Part shown: in pieces, positions 38,701-53,700 of the stretch
How positions within the stretch are numbered: the first letter of the stretch is position 1
Layout of the letters: every line of letters begins with the position of its first letter
Origin: Epiperipatus broadwayi
Taxonomy: Eukaryota > Onychophora > Udeonychophora > Euonychophora > Peripatidae
Reading direction: 5' to 3'
NCBI GenBank assembly: GCA_028023455.1
Contig: JAQFVV010006548.1
Coordinates: 558,001-622,000, forward strand
Length of the DNA stretch: 64,000 nucleotides
Notes under the pieces: generated by a model
Told to the model about the DNA's origin: nothing
Database searches by the model: none
Seen by the model: the letters and a program-made list of their open reading frames with translations, nothing else
Position numbers and translations under genes: made by a program

Positions 38701-41700
38701 CAATTGCTTTTTAGTGGGGTAACTGATCTCACCAATAGAAATCTTTCCACATTCATAGATGTAGTTTTTGTTTTTCAGTATTTCAAGTTCAAGTTTTATA
38801 GGTGTTTGATTCCTCATAGTACAATATGGCTTTGAAAATTTGTTCTAATATTATATTGATTGCAGATTTTATTTTATCTGCTATTCCTGATATGTATAGA
38901 TATGTTTCAATATCCATAATTGTTTTTTCTTTTGATATTTCTTTTTGTTGACTATTTTTAAAGTTATCTTAATGACAGCTGATGGATAATTTTTTTTTTC
39001 ATGAGTTTGTTCTGTATAAATCTTTTCTTTTTCAAAATCACTGAGTTCTGAATAAATTCTTTTTGCTCTATTCCATAATGTTAGCTTAACTCCATGTTTT
39101 GTGTTTCTGGTATGATTGGATGTATATGCTAAATATTTTTCTATGGGTGTGTTTTTTTTTTGGAAACTGTAGTTTTAATTTTGCCATGGAGTAGTCTCGG
39201 CACATGAACATCTAAGAATTCCAATTTATGTTCTTGTTCTGATCTTATAACAAACTTTCAGACGTGCTTTACTATAACATAATTTATATTAATTATTTTA
39301 AAAAATATGTAAATAATTTTGTGGCTTATCAAACATGTAATGTTAAAAATATAAACCTATTTCATGGAAGAAATAAGACCAAATACACTACTAAGACAAT
39401 TATTAAGCTCCGCTTCCAAAGAATTATTTAAATAAATCTATAGTTAAGGCCCATCTTCTGTTATGTCAATGCCAATTTATTTTGTCATATAAAAGATAAT
39501 TTTTTTATCTAACAAAATAGATAGGCCTTAATATAATAAAAGGTTTATGTTATTTACAGGTTTATTTAAATGATTTTTTTGGAAATCTTGCTTGTGAATT
39601 GTTTTAATTACATATTTAGACTTGTTTGTTCCATAAGATAGATTTAACATATTTATTTATAAAATGATGGAATAAAATATTAAAATTCAAGAATCAGATT
39701 TGTTAATATACAAATTGCAAGGATTTGTTTACATTTATAAATATATAACCATGCACATGTGATATATATATTTACTTGATAAAAATTAAATATTGCTTAA
39801 TGCTATACTAGTAATTATAAATAAAATAGAAATTCATATAACATTACAATACTAGTCAAAAAGCAAATTTTACTAAAATTATTCCATAAGGATGGTTCCA
39901 TCTATTTGTTAATAGATAAAACCATAGTTGTTAATAGATAAAACCATAGTTAAGGAAGAATTTTAGTAAAATTTTGTTTTTTGGCTAGTATTGTAATGTT
40001 ACATGAATTTCTAATTTATTATATTTTTATTTCTATAAAAAATATTGATAAAATTAAAATTCATTATTTTAGCATGACTTGTAAGAATAAGTGGATTATT
40101 ATTATTATTTTTGTTTCACTGATAATGATCTTGATAATTATTTTTTAAAAAGTTCAAAAACAAAACAATTATGTCGTTATAAATGAACAAAAACTTTTTG
40201 TAAGACAATTATTGAACAAGAAAAGTCTTAGTTCTAAAGATATGCAAAAAAATTTCAAGAGCAAAATTTTCCAGTTTTTTTGAGATCTTTTTTTTATTAT
40301 TATTAGCAGTGTGGTACTTTATTGATTTATAAAAACATAAAATAAAAAATTTTAAGTAAAAGTTTTGTAATCTTTATTATTACCCCTCCTCCTTTATTAA
40401 AGTAATAAAGAAAAAAATGAAAACTGTTTTTTTAAGAAACTCGCCTCTCTTCTTTTGAATTCTGAAATTTATTATTATAATATTTTAACTCTCATTACAC
40501 ACACACACACACATGTATATATATATATTACAGAAATGATAAATTTATTGTTTGTTTTTTTTATTATACATAGTTCTTTACACATCATTCCTTCCCCTAG
40601 GAACTGTGTTATTTTTAAAGAAAGAATTTCGAAGGACACAGTGGTTAGGGCAGTATCCATCTCTTAGACCCACAATGTAAAGTTTGAATACAAGTTATGA
40701 GAAATTCAGAAATTTTTTCAGATAAGCTTAGAATTTTTCTTTCAGGCAAGCAACTGAGCTAGCTATCAAATAATTAGTTGACAAATGGATATCTCAGTTT
40801 TACTAATTAACTGTTAAAGGTCTCAGGTTAATCTGAGTTGGTCAAATGACTGCCAATATGACTGTTTTATGAGATAGTCTTCATCACAAGTAGAGAAGTA
40901 ACCCACTCTGAGAAGTAACACACTTCTATTACTGATGAGCCTATGATTTAGTTTTAAGAATTTTTATAATACTGTATTTTCTAAGAAAGCATATGTTTTA
41001 CACAAGATGAGAAAAATAAATAAATTAATCAACAACACTATTAGGAATAACTAGGAATGCTAGTACTAAAAAACCTGTATAACAGAAAATCATAAATATT
41101 AGCTTGAATAATAAAACAATACAAACATGACAACAGTATAAAAAAGACTTACTGCTTCAGCAGCTGGAGATCTCTCTGCAACACTTTCTATCTTGCTAAA
41201 TGGTTTTCCGAAACTGTAACTTGGATTCGCGTCTAATTCCACATTCATTCTCTCATCTCGTAGCCGTTTTTCTTTGTTTTTAGCATGCAATGCATGCAAA
41301 CCCAATTCAATTTCTTTCATGATAGCTTTATGGTCATTCTGTAGCAAAATAATTTGATGACGAGCATGTCGTACTGTGTAAACATCAATATCAGATCGGG
41401 GATAACCTTCTTCATCCACTAAAGAACTGTGCATTCCAACATCCTTTTGCTAAAAAAGACAAACATAATAGATAAACCAAATAATATAATATAGTACCAA
41501 ATAATTTAGATATTCCAGTAAAAATATATATATAACTCAATAAGAATTTTTAAAATAGCAATCAACTGAAATCTATCAATCATTAAGATAACAAACTGAC
41601 TAAAAAAATTTTGAACTATTCAAGTAAGCAACTCAGAGAAGAAAACTAAAAGATTTATTGTACTTAGATATTACATAATAAATCAATATAATGCATCTTC

Positions 41701-44700
41701 ATTATTGACGGTTCTAAGGATACAATTTAAGACATTTTATTTGCATATTTATCTGAGTTAACTCCAAATGACAATTTATAATAACATTTTTGTCACAATA
41801 TATATGTAATACAAATTACACTCCTTAATTAAACTGTCATAAATTCTTGCATTAATATATATACTTCTTATACTTCCAACAGTTTATTATTATATTTGTC
41901 ATTTGAAGAGGGTGGCTTTAATTAATAAAGATTATTGTTACTCATTTGACAAACAAAAAGTTTAAATAATTTCAATATTATCATTCTAAACATTCTAAAT
42001 TAAATTATAAGATATACAGTTACATAAGATTTTGGGCCCCTGTTTGAAAACTTGGATATGATTCAATGAAAGTATATTAATAATTTTTGTTAGTAAATTC
42101 GATATTTGAGAATCTAAAGGTGTGAATCCTATGCTAATACTGTTACTGGTCAGCCAGCAATACTTGAAGAAGAGAGAATACTACTACTCGAAACATTGTG
42201 TCATTACTAATCTGTGTTGAATATGATTCAGCTTGCATATATATATTGTAGTGTACTGAGTTCAAACCCTACATCACCAACTCCAAAAATTACAGAAGGG
42301 AAGACTTTTTTTTTCTTTCTCCTCAATTGATAGTTTAATACATTAGATATAAAATGAATTAAAGGAGGGATATGTTTATGAAAATATTAAGCATGCAATG
42401 AGAAATGGAAAGTAGCATGCAATGAGAAATGGAAAGTATTACTAAGACTTTAACTAGTGAAGAGGACAATGTACATATTTTGAATATTTTTTTAACAGTC
42501 TAATGACAAATAAAATTTTAATACTGATATAAGAAATTATTATCTCAGTTTTAAATCTGATATATCTATAATTATGAGTTAGTTCAGTGGTTTTATGCAT
42601 CTGAATACATTTCTATCTAGAGGTTAAAGTTTTTAAGCACATAAAAATAGTTGTCTGTAGACACAGACTTCATACATTTATTTTTTTTCTAAGTCTACTT
42701 GTTAATTCTTTTCTATCTCAATTTATGACTAATAAATTATAATTTTGTTCTTTCATTATTAATAGTATCTTTAGTACTTTTCATATACTGTAGTTTAATT
42801 TGCTTTCACCAATTATCTAGTAATTCAATATGTATATTTTTCAATCTTACTTTTACTAGTTATGAGGGTTTTATATATGCGTGTCTATGCAGATACCAAA
42901 ATTTAAACATTGAAATATATATTAAGATACCAAAATTTAAACATTGAAATATATATTAAAAATTTTTTTTAAGAATTTCATATTGTCTGTGTAAAAAGGT
43001 TTTCTTTTTATTTATTATTTAAGGCAATTTTTTAAAAAGAATTAAAGAAGAGAGAGATGGTCAATTTTAAAAAGATTGAGATAGATAAAAGCAATTCTAA
43101 AGATCAAAGAACTTCAGTGTTAGAACAATGAGAGAGAGATAGATACTCATAGTAAGCAGTTTAAAATGAAAAAGAACTATTAATTACTTAAAGATCATTC
43201 CAAGAGTGAATTTTGAAGAAAAGGAGAAACTCATTAATAAACAATTTAAATTAAAAGAAACGTAAGTTGGTTGGGACCATCAAAGAATAAAAGATAAAAA
43301 AGATCAGACAGTTATATTGCAGCCATGAGATATAGACATTTAATACGTAACCAGGTGTCTGCAGCTGTAGAGATTCCAATGGATGAGATTGCTGTGACAT
43401 CATTGAAGCCCACATACATAACGAAAAAAGGGAGATTTTTTTAAAGTTAAGGATTAAAATATTGTCTTGTTGCTTCTTGGAACTAATGCATTATTTTTTA
43501 TATACTTTGAGGAGATTCTGCAACAGAATGCAGGGCTAGAATCGATATTTTGTAGGAGGGTGCCCCTTTGGCTCCCAAAGAACTCTAGCACATCCAAAAA
43601 TGTTAAATAGAGAAGAAGCCAATTAATATCCTATGGCTCATTTCCAAAGACCAAAAAGGACTGTAGCCTTGCTATTGCTTCACATCTCCCATCGATGGAT
43701 TCGAATAAAACACAGAGAAGAATGCCACAAGTATATAAGGGGAATAAAAATATATATATCCATTTGTCTATTAACACGCATCTACAAACAGAGTAGAAAA
43801 AAACTCATCACAATACTAGAGCAGTGTCCCTAAAGATATGCAGACCACACAACAACAGCATCATCATCGCAGTAAAATAAAGAGAATTATAAATCTTAAA
43901 CCGCTGTAACTGATATATGTGTCTATCAAATAATAGTGTGTAGCTTAATTCAAATTTCTAGTCTTGAACAAATCTTATTTTGAATGAAATTCATTAAACT
44001 AACTGAAATGGTTTCTATATCGAAAAAAAAGAAAAAATGCCTCGTAATATAAATTTTTTTAATAACTCTGAACAATTCTTTTATTATTATTATTATTATT
44101 ATCAATGTCCATTTCTCTCTCTCTCTCTCTCTCTCTAAAGCCTTAAAATAAGCATAAATTAATAAGAATGAAGGTTTTCAATAATGATGAATATTGACTC
44201 TACCAAAATTATATTATGTGTTATTTAATTATCCTTATACGTATAAATTTATACCTGTATCTTTTTTTCATAAAATGTTTTCTTTTTATTTATTAATTAT
44301 GATATCACGAAAGTAAAAAAAAAGTATTTTTCTTATATAGTATTCTTTTATATGTAAAGGTTAAATACAAGATTTATTAATAGTGGAAAATAACACACAC
44401 ACACACTGATATATATATGCCTGCATGAATATGTGTTGGGTATGAATGTACAAATCCAGAGAGGGAATGAGGGTAGAAATTTAGTTAGTGATAAATTGAT
44501 TTTAAAGTTATTAGCAACTCTGACATTTTTATGGCCAAGTGTCAACAAGTGAAGATAAAACATGTGCACATCTTCAATCTTCTGTTAAATGTGATGGGCA
44601 ATAGTTTGAGAAATGTCAGTGAGTTCATTAATGACTCTCATAGATGCAAAGCAATCAATTTGAAGAACTTTTGCACATTTTCTTCATTTCTGGGTTGTTT

Positions 44701-47700
44701 TTGATGAGCTTTCCCTGCAATTATGAAATCGTGCAAACTATTTGAAAACATTCTAGTTCCAATGCCATGAACGGTTTTAATCATTCCAATGTTTCAGTAG
44801 TATTTTTGCCCAATTTAAAACAAAATTTAATGTTAAGAGTATTGTTCCATCACGAGTTTTCTACAAAGATACAAGACATACTGTCACATTTCATGTTGTA
44901 ATTCATGATCCAGACATAATAGCACCTGGTGAATAACTAAACTATGTCATTACATAATACATATATTTTTATAAGATAGCAATACAGGCAGCTTGAAGAG
45001 AAAACCAGTAATCTTTTCAGTGGTACACTGTATAATGATAATTATTTTTCTCTATAGACAATACTTTGTTACATGCTTAAGACTATCTGGGAATATATTT
45101 TTTAAGACAATTATTTGTACATAAGCCCAGATAGTTATAAGTATGTAATAAACCACTATCTACAGAGTAAAATATGAATTAACATCATTATGTATTATGT
45201 CACTTTTTTTCGTTACATATTTCTATAATATTCTTTTACTTCTTCCATTAGCTTCTATATAGTAACTCTTACACCCAGTTGCTGAACAATAAGCTTTACA
45301 TTTTTATACAAAAACAAAAAATATATACATATGGAATTTCTGATAGAAAATGTGAAGTGATGCTTTATTACTCTGAGCAAAGTTTATAACCAAGTCAATA
45401 CAAGTTAATCGCTGATCATCATCTGATTTTGACATAAGTAAGAAATCTTTTATTTCAAGCACATAAAGAATTCATTACTAAATTCACCACTTCCTTTATT
45501 TTGCTGTAATATCTTATATAAATGCAATTCATCCACTCTACTTTGAACACTTTTTAGCAAAACCTTTACTGTACATATATGTACACAATCTTACATTTCG
45601 ATTGTCCTGCAGTCTTCTTCAAAGCAACTGTTACTTTAATGTATCTTATGTTTCAACTGTCCTGCAGTCTTCTTCAGAGCCACAGTGGCTCTGAAGAAGA
45701 CTGCAGGATAGTCAAAATGTAAGATTGTGTATGCATATATTTACAATAAAAGGTTTTGCTAAAAAGTGTACAAAGTAGAGTGGATGAATTGCATTCACAT
45801 AAAAAAAATATTAATTAATAATAAATAAGATTCTGTCAAATTATTATTAATATTTAAAAAGTTCCAAAACAAAAAGAGAATGATATTAAATGATAGCTCT
45901 GTATTAACTAGTTTCTTGTTTCTTTTTTTTACATATCCAAAAAGTAAAAAAAAACAGAGAGTGGGGATCATGGCAAAACAAAACTGTACAAGATCTAATC
46001 ATAAGACCCAATCATTTTTATATAAAAAAAACACCTCTAAAAAAACTTACTGTCATTGCTAATGAGACTATCAGTCTTATGTATCAGATTTCTAAGTATA
46101 AGACTGATAGAATGACAAAAAGTATCATTGCAGCAGAACTTCAAGATTCTCTTTCATTATATTCCTCTAACATTAATCTGATGAAACCAGAGTAAGTTGC
46201 TGAATTTAAATGTGTCCTTGATTATCTTAAACCAGGAAAAACATCAGGATTAGATAACATATTTTTAGTTTCTAAAAAACTTAGGACCTAAAACCAAACA
46301 TGATTGGTATTATTTACACAGAAATTATTCCAAAAATTTGAAATAAAGACAAAACCATAACAGTCTTAAAAATAAATAAATCCAAAAATGAGCCAAAAAA
46401 TTATTGAACAATCATCATATCAAAATAATTTTAACAATAGTTGAAAGTCATCTATCTATAGAGCAGGCTGGATTTAGGTCAGAAAAAAGTTGATGTGAAC
46501 ATGTTATATCTTTAACAATTCAAATTGAAAAAGGCTTTAAAAATAAATTAAAAAACATTTTTATTGACCTAGCCTTGACTTATGATTATGTTTAGAAACA
46601 AAGACTTCTAAAATTCTTAAATGCAAGAAAACCAATAATTTATCTGACTAAATATTCCCCAATAGAATTAATTTAATTTAATATATTCATCAAAAATAGA
46701 TTGTAGAAACTTCAATATCTGATGATATTGCTTTGACTTCACATAAGAAATTCTTCCTTGGAATACAAAAGTCTGTCAATAAGAAAAGATTGGAAATATT
46801 TTTCAAAGACTTGCATCTTGCTACTAACTAAAATCTAATAAAAAAAGTATGTTCAGCTTTTCATCTAAACAACAGCAAAATATCTTCAAATCTGAATATA
46901 ATCTCTAGTACTAACAGATTGAATCACAATTTTCCCTTATGGTATTTAGAAGTTAACTTGGATCATTTTCCTCATTTATCTAAAACCAGAATTAAATTAA
47001 TTTCTAGGAATAATCTTAGAAAGCTGATTGGCTCTATTTATGGTTGTGATGAAAGTACTTTACAGAGAATTTCATTAGCATTAATATATTCTACTAGCGA
47101 ATACTGTGCCCCTGTTTCGAAGTAAAGTTCCCATACTAAACTTCTGTAATAATGAGATATATTACTGGTACATGCAAATCTATTCTTTTGCAATGGCTGT
47201 TTTTCACATTGCGCTGAATGGTAAGACTGATTAACTCTAGAAATAATAACTAGAGGGGGTGGCAAGCATAGAATCGTTGATAAAAAAAGTGAAATAGAAA
47301 AAGAACGTTTTTTTCTCCCGATTAGCATAATCCTCAACGAATGGACATAAAAGCTGTAAGTCTAAAAGTAAAACAAATAAAGGAGTTAACAACTGTACAA
47401 AACAGTTGTAATCTAAGGACTGCTAAAATACAATGAACTGTATCAATATGAGGTAATTGAAAGGGATTATGTTAGTTTTAGTTTCACCGTAAATACCCAA
47501 ACTAATGTATCATCAAATAACTTATAACACAATTGTAATGTTAATAATCCTTGTTTTTTTTGTATCTTAATTTCATGTTATAAATGCTTTTGTTTATTAT
47601 AATAATAAAATAACTAAGTTACAAACCTCTGTGAGTCCAACCTTATTTATGCAATTTAAACTGAGTTTTAACTCCCTGAAAGAACGTTAGATGGCGCAAT

Positions 47701-50700
47701 CAGACAGGATAATGGAGGTCGTCGTTTTGTAAGCAAAAGAGAGAGAAAAAAAGCAATTTCGAATAGCTCATATGAACATGGCTTTTCCTTTGCAAAATAT
47801 CTGAGAATTTGAGACTGCAAATCCAGCCGGATGGACCCTATGTGTGGAACAATACATGAGGCCAAATAAAATCGAAGACAACGAAACTAAAGTCTCAATA
47901 TGGTTATTCTTAGCCGGAACAGATGTATTGCAAATTGCCAAACAATTAGTGGACAATAAAACCCCAGAACAGTTTATTGTACACAGTATCAGTGGAAAAA
48001 CTTTCTGCATATTTTCAACCTACAATTACCAAAAGAGTCACATACCTACGGTTTAGAATGTGAAAACAGCATTCACAAGAAACCTACTCCGATACTCAAA
48101 TATTGCATTGCGAACCTTGGCATGAGATTGTTTATTTCTTGATCTTGGTGACATGCTCTTAGATCAATTTCTCTACAGCATGATCAACCATAATTTGAGA
48201 AAATTATTGCTCAGCAAAATAGATATCAATTACAATACTGCAATTACTAAGTGTATTGCTCATGAGATGATGGTAACAAATGCGATGGAATACCAAGCTG
48301 GAGCTAAGGAAGCAAATATTGCTGTAAGCGTATGTAAAATGGAAGCAGCAGAAACATCATCACGAACGCCAAGAGAGGATTTTACTTGTTTTTGTTGCGG
48401 CATAAAGGGACACGTAAAAAGAGTTTGAAAATTCAAAAACCAAAAGTGCCGTATTTGTGGCATAAAAGACCACATGGCAAGCATTTGCAGAAAGAAGAAT
48501 AATCAACAACGGTCGCATGTAAAATTAACCGGAACCACAGACAAAAGGTCAGAAATTAAAAGGGTAAAAACTGAGATAAGTGAACAAATTATACTAGATT
48601 TAATAATCATGGAAACTAAAGTTAAAATGGAGATAGACAGTGGAGCAGGACTATTCACCATATCTCTAATGGACTGAAACAAAATAAATTCGACACACAA
48701 GTCAAAATCAATTCCAGACAAAACAAATGTAATCGCCAAAGACGTGAATGGTAGTAACATACCAATCTGTGGGAAGGTTTATGTTCCAGTAAAATTAAAT
48801 AACAAAAACAAAACCTAACTTTATATATAGTCAAGAGGAACATCAACCCTTACTAGGCCGAAATTCGTTTTGCCCATTGGGCATAACCATCCAGATTATC
48901 AAAATGGTAAAACTGGAAAATATAGTGTGTACGCAGTTCCCAAAAATTTTGAGAAAAACTTGACTGTTTTAGGGATAAAATCCATTAAATATTGAACTAA
49001 CTGAAGATGCACAACCAATGATGTGTAAACTCTGGAAGGTTCATTTTGCACTCAGAACTAAGGTTGAAGAGAGTTTAGCAAGTCTCGTAAAGGAACGCGT
49101 GTTATCACCCATAGAAGATTCGGATTGGGCCACTCAATTGTGGTAGTAGCAAAACCTGATGGAAATTTACGGATTTGCGGAGATTATAGAGTTACAGTAA
49201 ACTGTTATCTAAACAAAAGCACATATCCCATTCCAAATGTTTCAGAAATACTGGCATCATCTGCTTTCCACCAGATCCCAGTCAGTGATAAAACAGCCTA
49301 AGTATTAACCTTGAGTACAGGTCGGACTTTTCCAATGCAACAAATTCGAAATTACGACAGCCCCCAATATCGATCAATTAATGCATAATGTGAAAGACGT
49401 AATCCCCTATCTGGATGATTTGTTAATCTATGCTCAGTCGGAGATAGAATTGGAAGAATGTGTACTTACTGTATATGCTAGACCGGAATGAGTAGGAATT
49501 AAAATTAATATCACCAAAAGCATTTGGTCTATGAGGGAAATAAAGTTTTTGGGACATATCATTAACTAAAATGGTAAACATCCAAGTCTGAAAAAGGTCA
49601 AAGCCATAAAAAATGCTCATATACCAAAACATGTAAAGGACTCGCAGGCTTTCTTGGGATTACTTTGTTTCTTCGAAATTTTCTTGAAGGGAAAATCACA
49701 TAAATTAAACTCCTGTATATACTACTATGCAAAGGACAATGCTGGAAGTAGCAGGCTGAACAACAGATCACATTCCAGACAGCAGATCTATTATCTTCAG
49801 AAAGCCTATTAGTACGCTGAGTGATCAAGAAATTATAGTCTTCTCAGATGCTTCTGAGAATGGCATTGGAACTGTAATCTCTCACCAAATACATGGTCAT
49901 GAACATCTGATTGCATATGCCTCCCCCACACTGTCGTCAGCTGAAACCAACTATAATCAATTGGACAAAGAAGCCCTTGCTATTATGTTTTGCAGTAAAA
50001 AAGTTCCACCAATATATCTATGGCCAGAAGTAAACCATATGTACAGACCATCGTCCATTATTGGGCATATTGGGAAAAAACAAAAAAACTCATGACTATA
50101 GCAGCTAAAGGATGTTACAATGGATAAACATTCTTGCAGCCTATAGCTACAAATTAATGTATAAACCAGGAAAACAAATGCCATATGCTGATGCTCTATC
50201 ATGCCTACTGTTAAAAGTTGATAGGCGGCACGAATTTGTAAAGGTAAATCTACTAGTAGTAGTCAAATTGAATGATACCTTGAATAGTACCAAAGTAGCC
50301 GAATGGACACTTAAAGACCCTGGCTGTCACCAGTTGAAAACATGAATCAAAAAAGGATGGCCTAACCACTACCCAAAAATTTTACATACAGCTATCTGGA
50401 ATGCTCGTCAGTATCTGTCAAAATGCATCACTAGAGCAGATTGAGTGTTCATACCTATGAAAGGACGCTCACAGGTATTAAAATTACTTCATGGTGGATA
50501 CCCTGGGATAGTAAGGATGAAGGTCCTACCTCTATCATATGTTTGGTGGCTGCATATTGACCAACCAAGAGATAGAGAGAATGTTGAAGCAATGTCATAT
50601 TTGCCAAAGTGCAGCCAACTTGCCAAATATAAACATTTAGTTCTTGGTCTGAGCCTAATAAATCCTGGGAACATGTTCACATTGACCACGCAGGCCCTAT

Positions 50701-53700
50701 TTGGTTTTAACAGCTGTGGACTCTTACAGCAATTGGATTGAATATTGTTTAGTCAAATCAGTTGATGCCAATTGTACCATAAAGGCTCTCCAAAATTTTT
50801 TTGCCACCCATGGATATCTGAATATGCTGGTATCAGATAATGGGACAGGTTTTACATCTACAAATTTTGAAAAATACCTGTCTAAAAGGGGGATTCAACA
50901 CATCCTGATACCTGCTTATTATTCTGCCTCAAATGGATTGGCCGAAAAGGCAGTCCCAAGTTTAAAAAAGGGGTTGAAAAAAACAAGCTACACAAAAATG
51001 GATAAAGCGTTAACGGAGATCGTGTTTTTCCATTTCCCACCTCAATCAAATAATGGGAAATCACCTGCCGACCTACTATTCAGAAGGACTTTCCATACAC
51101 ATATGTCAAAAATTATGCCTTGAGAGGAAAGGACTGAAAAGGGTCCAGATGTCTACTCGGACACTCATAAATATTTCCCAAAGTTTAGAAGGGATGATCT
51201 AGTATGGGTACGAGACATCATAAAGAATGGACACCTGGTATTGTTATAAATCTGGTGTCCAGAGTTATTTATAACATAAGGTTGGAAAGTGGTCTCTCTG
51301 TATGGAGACATGTAAACCACATAAGGAGAAAGACAGCAGTTACACCATTAGATGATAACAAGACTCTTGTTGAAACTGCTTGCCATTGGGAATCTTTAAC
51401 AAAGGAGGAAAGGGAAATGCTACCGCAAATTTCACTGGAAAAGAATCTTCTTGTTGAACCAGAGACATTAAGTATAATACAAGGAAGAACAGACTCCACT
51501 AGCTCTGCACACAATCAAACAGACCAGGAAAGTGAGAGACCTCCTGTTCTCAGAAACTCACAAGAACGCAGATTACTGATCAGACTAAAAGGCTATGTTC
51601 TAGAGTGAGGGGAGTGCGCGGAATGGTAAGACTGATTAACTCTAGAAATAATGACTAGAGAGGGTGGTGAGCATAGAAGCATTGATAAAAAGAGTGAAAT
51701 AGAAAAAAGTTTTTCTCTTGTTTTTTTCTCCCGATTAGCATACTCCCCGACGAGTGGACATCTTAAGATTGTAAGCCTAAAAGTAGAACAAATAAAGGAG
51801 TTAACAACCTGTACAAAACAGTTGTAATCTAAGGACTGCTAAAATATAATGAACTGTGTCAATAAGAGGTAATTGAAAAGGACTATGTTAGTTTTAGTTT
51901 CACTGTAAATAATCAAACTTATCATCAGATAACTGATAACACAATTGTAATGTTAATAATCCTTGGTTTTTTGTATCTTAATTTCATGTTATAAATGTTT
52001 TTTGTTTACTATAATAATAAAATAACTAAGTTACAAACCTACGAGTCCAACCTTATTTATGCAATTTCAGCTGAGTTTTAACTCCCTGAAAACACTGGAC
52101 ACATATTCCTCCATCATATATTTAAAGGGAAGTTGTCGCATTGACACTGTATAAAAAAACTGTTTAGTAGATCAGATTTGCCAATTAATTCAAAAATTAA
52201 TTTCACCACTTAAGACTTGTTTTAAATTAAAAAAACTTTTTCTGAACTTTCAAATAAAAATCTACAATTGAAAAATTATGATCTAAAAAAATAGAATTGA
52301 ATTCCAAACAAATTTCTTTTTCTACATCTGACAGTTGCTAGTTGGATATGACCTTCCCAAATGCAAAAGGAATCTAATCATCAGAACAACTCAAGGTCAT
52401 AGCATTAATCTTTTTTATAAATGGAATATAATACCTATCAATTTACATAGATGTGGATAACCATAAATCATATGGTTAATGGCGACATAATCTATAGTTT
52501 CAGTGGCAGAATTGAAAGACTCAAAGTCACTAGTGAATCTATTTCCTGGCTGGAATCTCTATACATTTCTTTATAATATTTTATTAATATTTAAAGTGAC
52601 TTTAAAAAAAAGATCCATAAATTAAATAAATATAGGATATTATTTCCACTATAATATGTGACAATAAGAATATTATCTACTTATCAGTACAACTAATTCT
52701 CAAACTATTACCATCAATGATTAGATCTATATGCCATTAGCACAATCTTACAATGATTGCAAGAAATTCAGATTATAATTTAAGATAATGAAAAACATTA
52801 AAATCAACAATTAAATATACTGCTGTTTAAATAAATAGATTTGGTCACATACAATATTGGTTAATGTACATAATGAATATAGTAAAAGGGTTTGAAATTG
52901 TCTTAGTTTTACACAAAGTGTTTCAATACATTATTTATTTGAATAGCATTATGATTCCAAAATTGTGTATTTTAATATTTCCCAATGACTTGTTGATAAG
53001 ATCACATGATTATTGGGTTTGTTAAGGTCAGTAGTTTACTTTTTAAATAACCATATCATATAAGATTTTAGTTTGTTGTTTTGCAGTATCATTCCAATTG
53101 ATGGTGTATAGATCTGGTCATGTGTGATACTGTTTTAAGAATTAACAAGTAAAAAATACTTGAGTGATTTCATTATTCCTTTATTGTTCAATTTAATACA
53201 AAAACACCATTTTTCTTTTTTCACTTTTTCAAGCAATTTGATTTTTTTGCCCTTCGGTTTCAACCACACCTGCAGGCTTCATGTTGATTTTTAAACTCAA
53301 AGTTGTAAACGTTGACACTTTTTAAAAACAAATATGAGATCTTGGAGATTAAAGTTAGAGATTCAATCAAAACAATTAGAAGAAAATAAAACTGCATGAA
53401 AAAGTGCAAAAAAGAAAAATGAAGTTACTGTAAAAAATTCTTATCTTATTATGAAATATATAAACTAGCTCATACATTCATAATATATATATAAAACAAA
53501 AACAATTTAGACTATTGAAAGACAAAAATCTGTCCAGATTCCCTCTACAACAAAAGTATGAAAGAGATTAACAATCAGCATGCTAATCAACTGGAAGTTG
53601 GTTAAAGTGATTTTCCTTATTTGTTTTATTGCAAAGCTAAGAATAACTAAATACCCATTTTCTGATCAATACTTCGATACTTTATTGGACTAAGTACTTA

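Larger units (their letters stand above)
25024..41152 (-). other. PSMD9 intron 2
   Basis: An intron of about 16.1 kb with canonical ends. Its content is listed separately: foldback elements, RTE-like relics, an unrecognised coding relic, short tandem repeats and Penelope-like fragments. Stretches at 31140-32060, 34030-34500, 35720-35950, 36450-37400 and 37700-38400 hold only AT-rich sequence in which I see nothing. Confidence 0.85.
47210..52091 (+). mobile_element. Ty3/Gypsy LTR retrotransposon (full structure, decayed)
   Basis: Two LTRs of about 475 bp (47210-47681 and 51615-52091) flank gag, protease, RT, RNase H and integrase remnants in Ty3/Gypsy order. A purine tract, GAGTGAGGGGAG, directly precedes the 3' LTR, and a primer-binding-like TGGCGCAATCAGACAGGAT lies at 47692. 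Flanking bases ACAT (47206-47209) and ACAC (52092-52095) may be a 4-bp target duplication with one change. By eye the LTRs differ by roughly a tenth, including indels, so the copy is not recent. Zinc-knuckle and integrase motifs recall K02A2.6-type Gypsy elements. Confidence 0.88.
46070..52570 (+). mobile_element. Jockey-like non-LTR retrotransposon relic split by a Gypsy element
   Basis: Before the insertion (46070-47209) the plus strand shows '[16 protein letters not shown]', a DDIAL-type RT catalytic motif near 46720-46735, and '[19 protein letters not shown]' to '[15 protein letters not shown]' (46919-47118), typical of the post-RT region of Jockey/CR1-like ORF2. '[15 protein letters not shown]' follows near 47153-47198. 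The same protein continues after the insertion at 52096 with 'HIPPSYI', '[11 protein letters not shown]', then 'GYDLP'-like and '[14 protein letters not shown]' blocks to about 52560. Stops are many. The host element was already in place when the Gypsy element inserted. Confidence 0.75.

Noticed and set aside
47668-48010. Minus-strand frames across the Gypsy gag region, and others at 48260-48846, 49423-50202 and 51269-51514
   Set aside because: They are antisense shadows of gag and pol, whose motifs lie on the plus strand.
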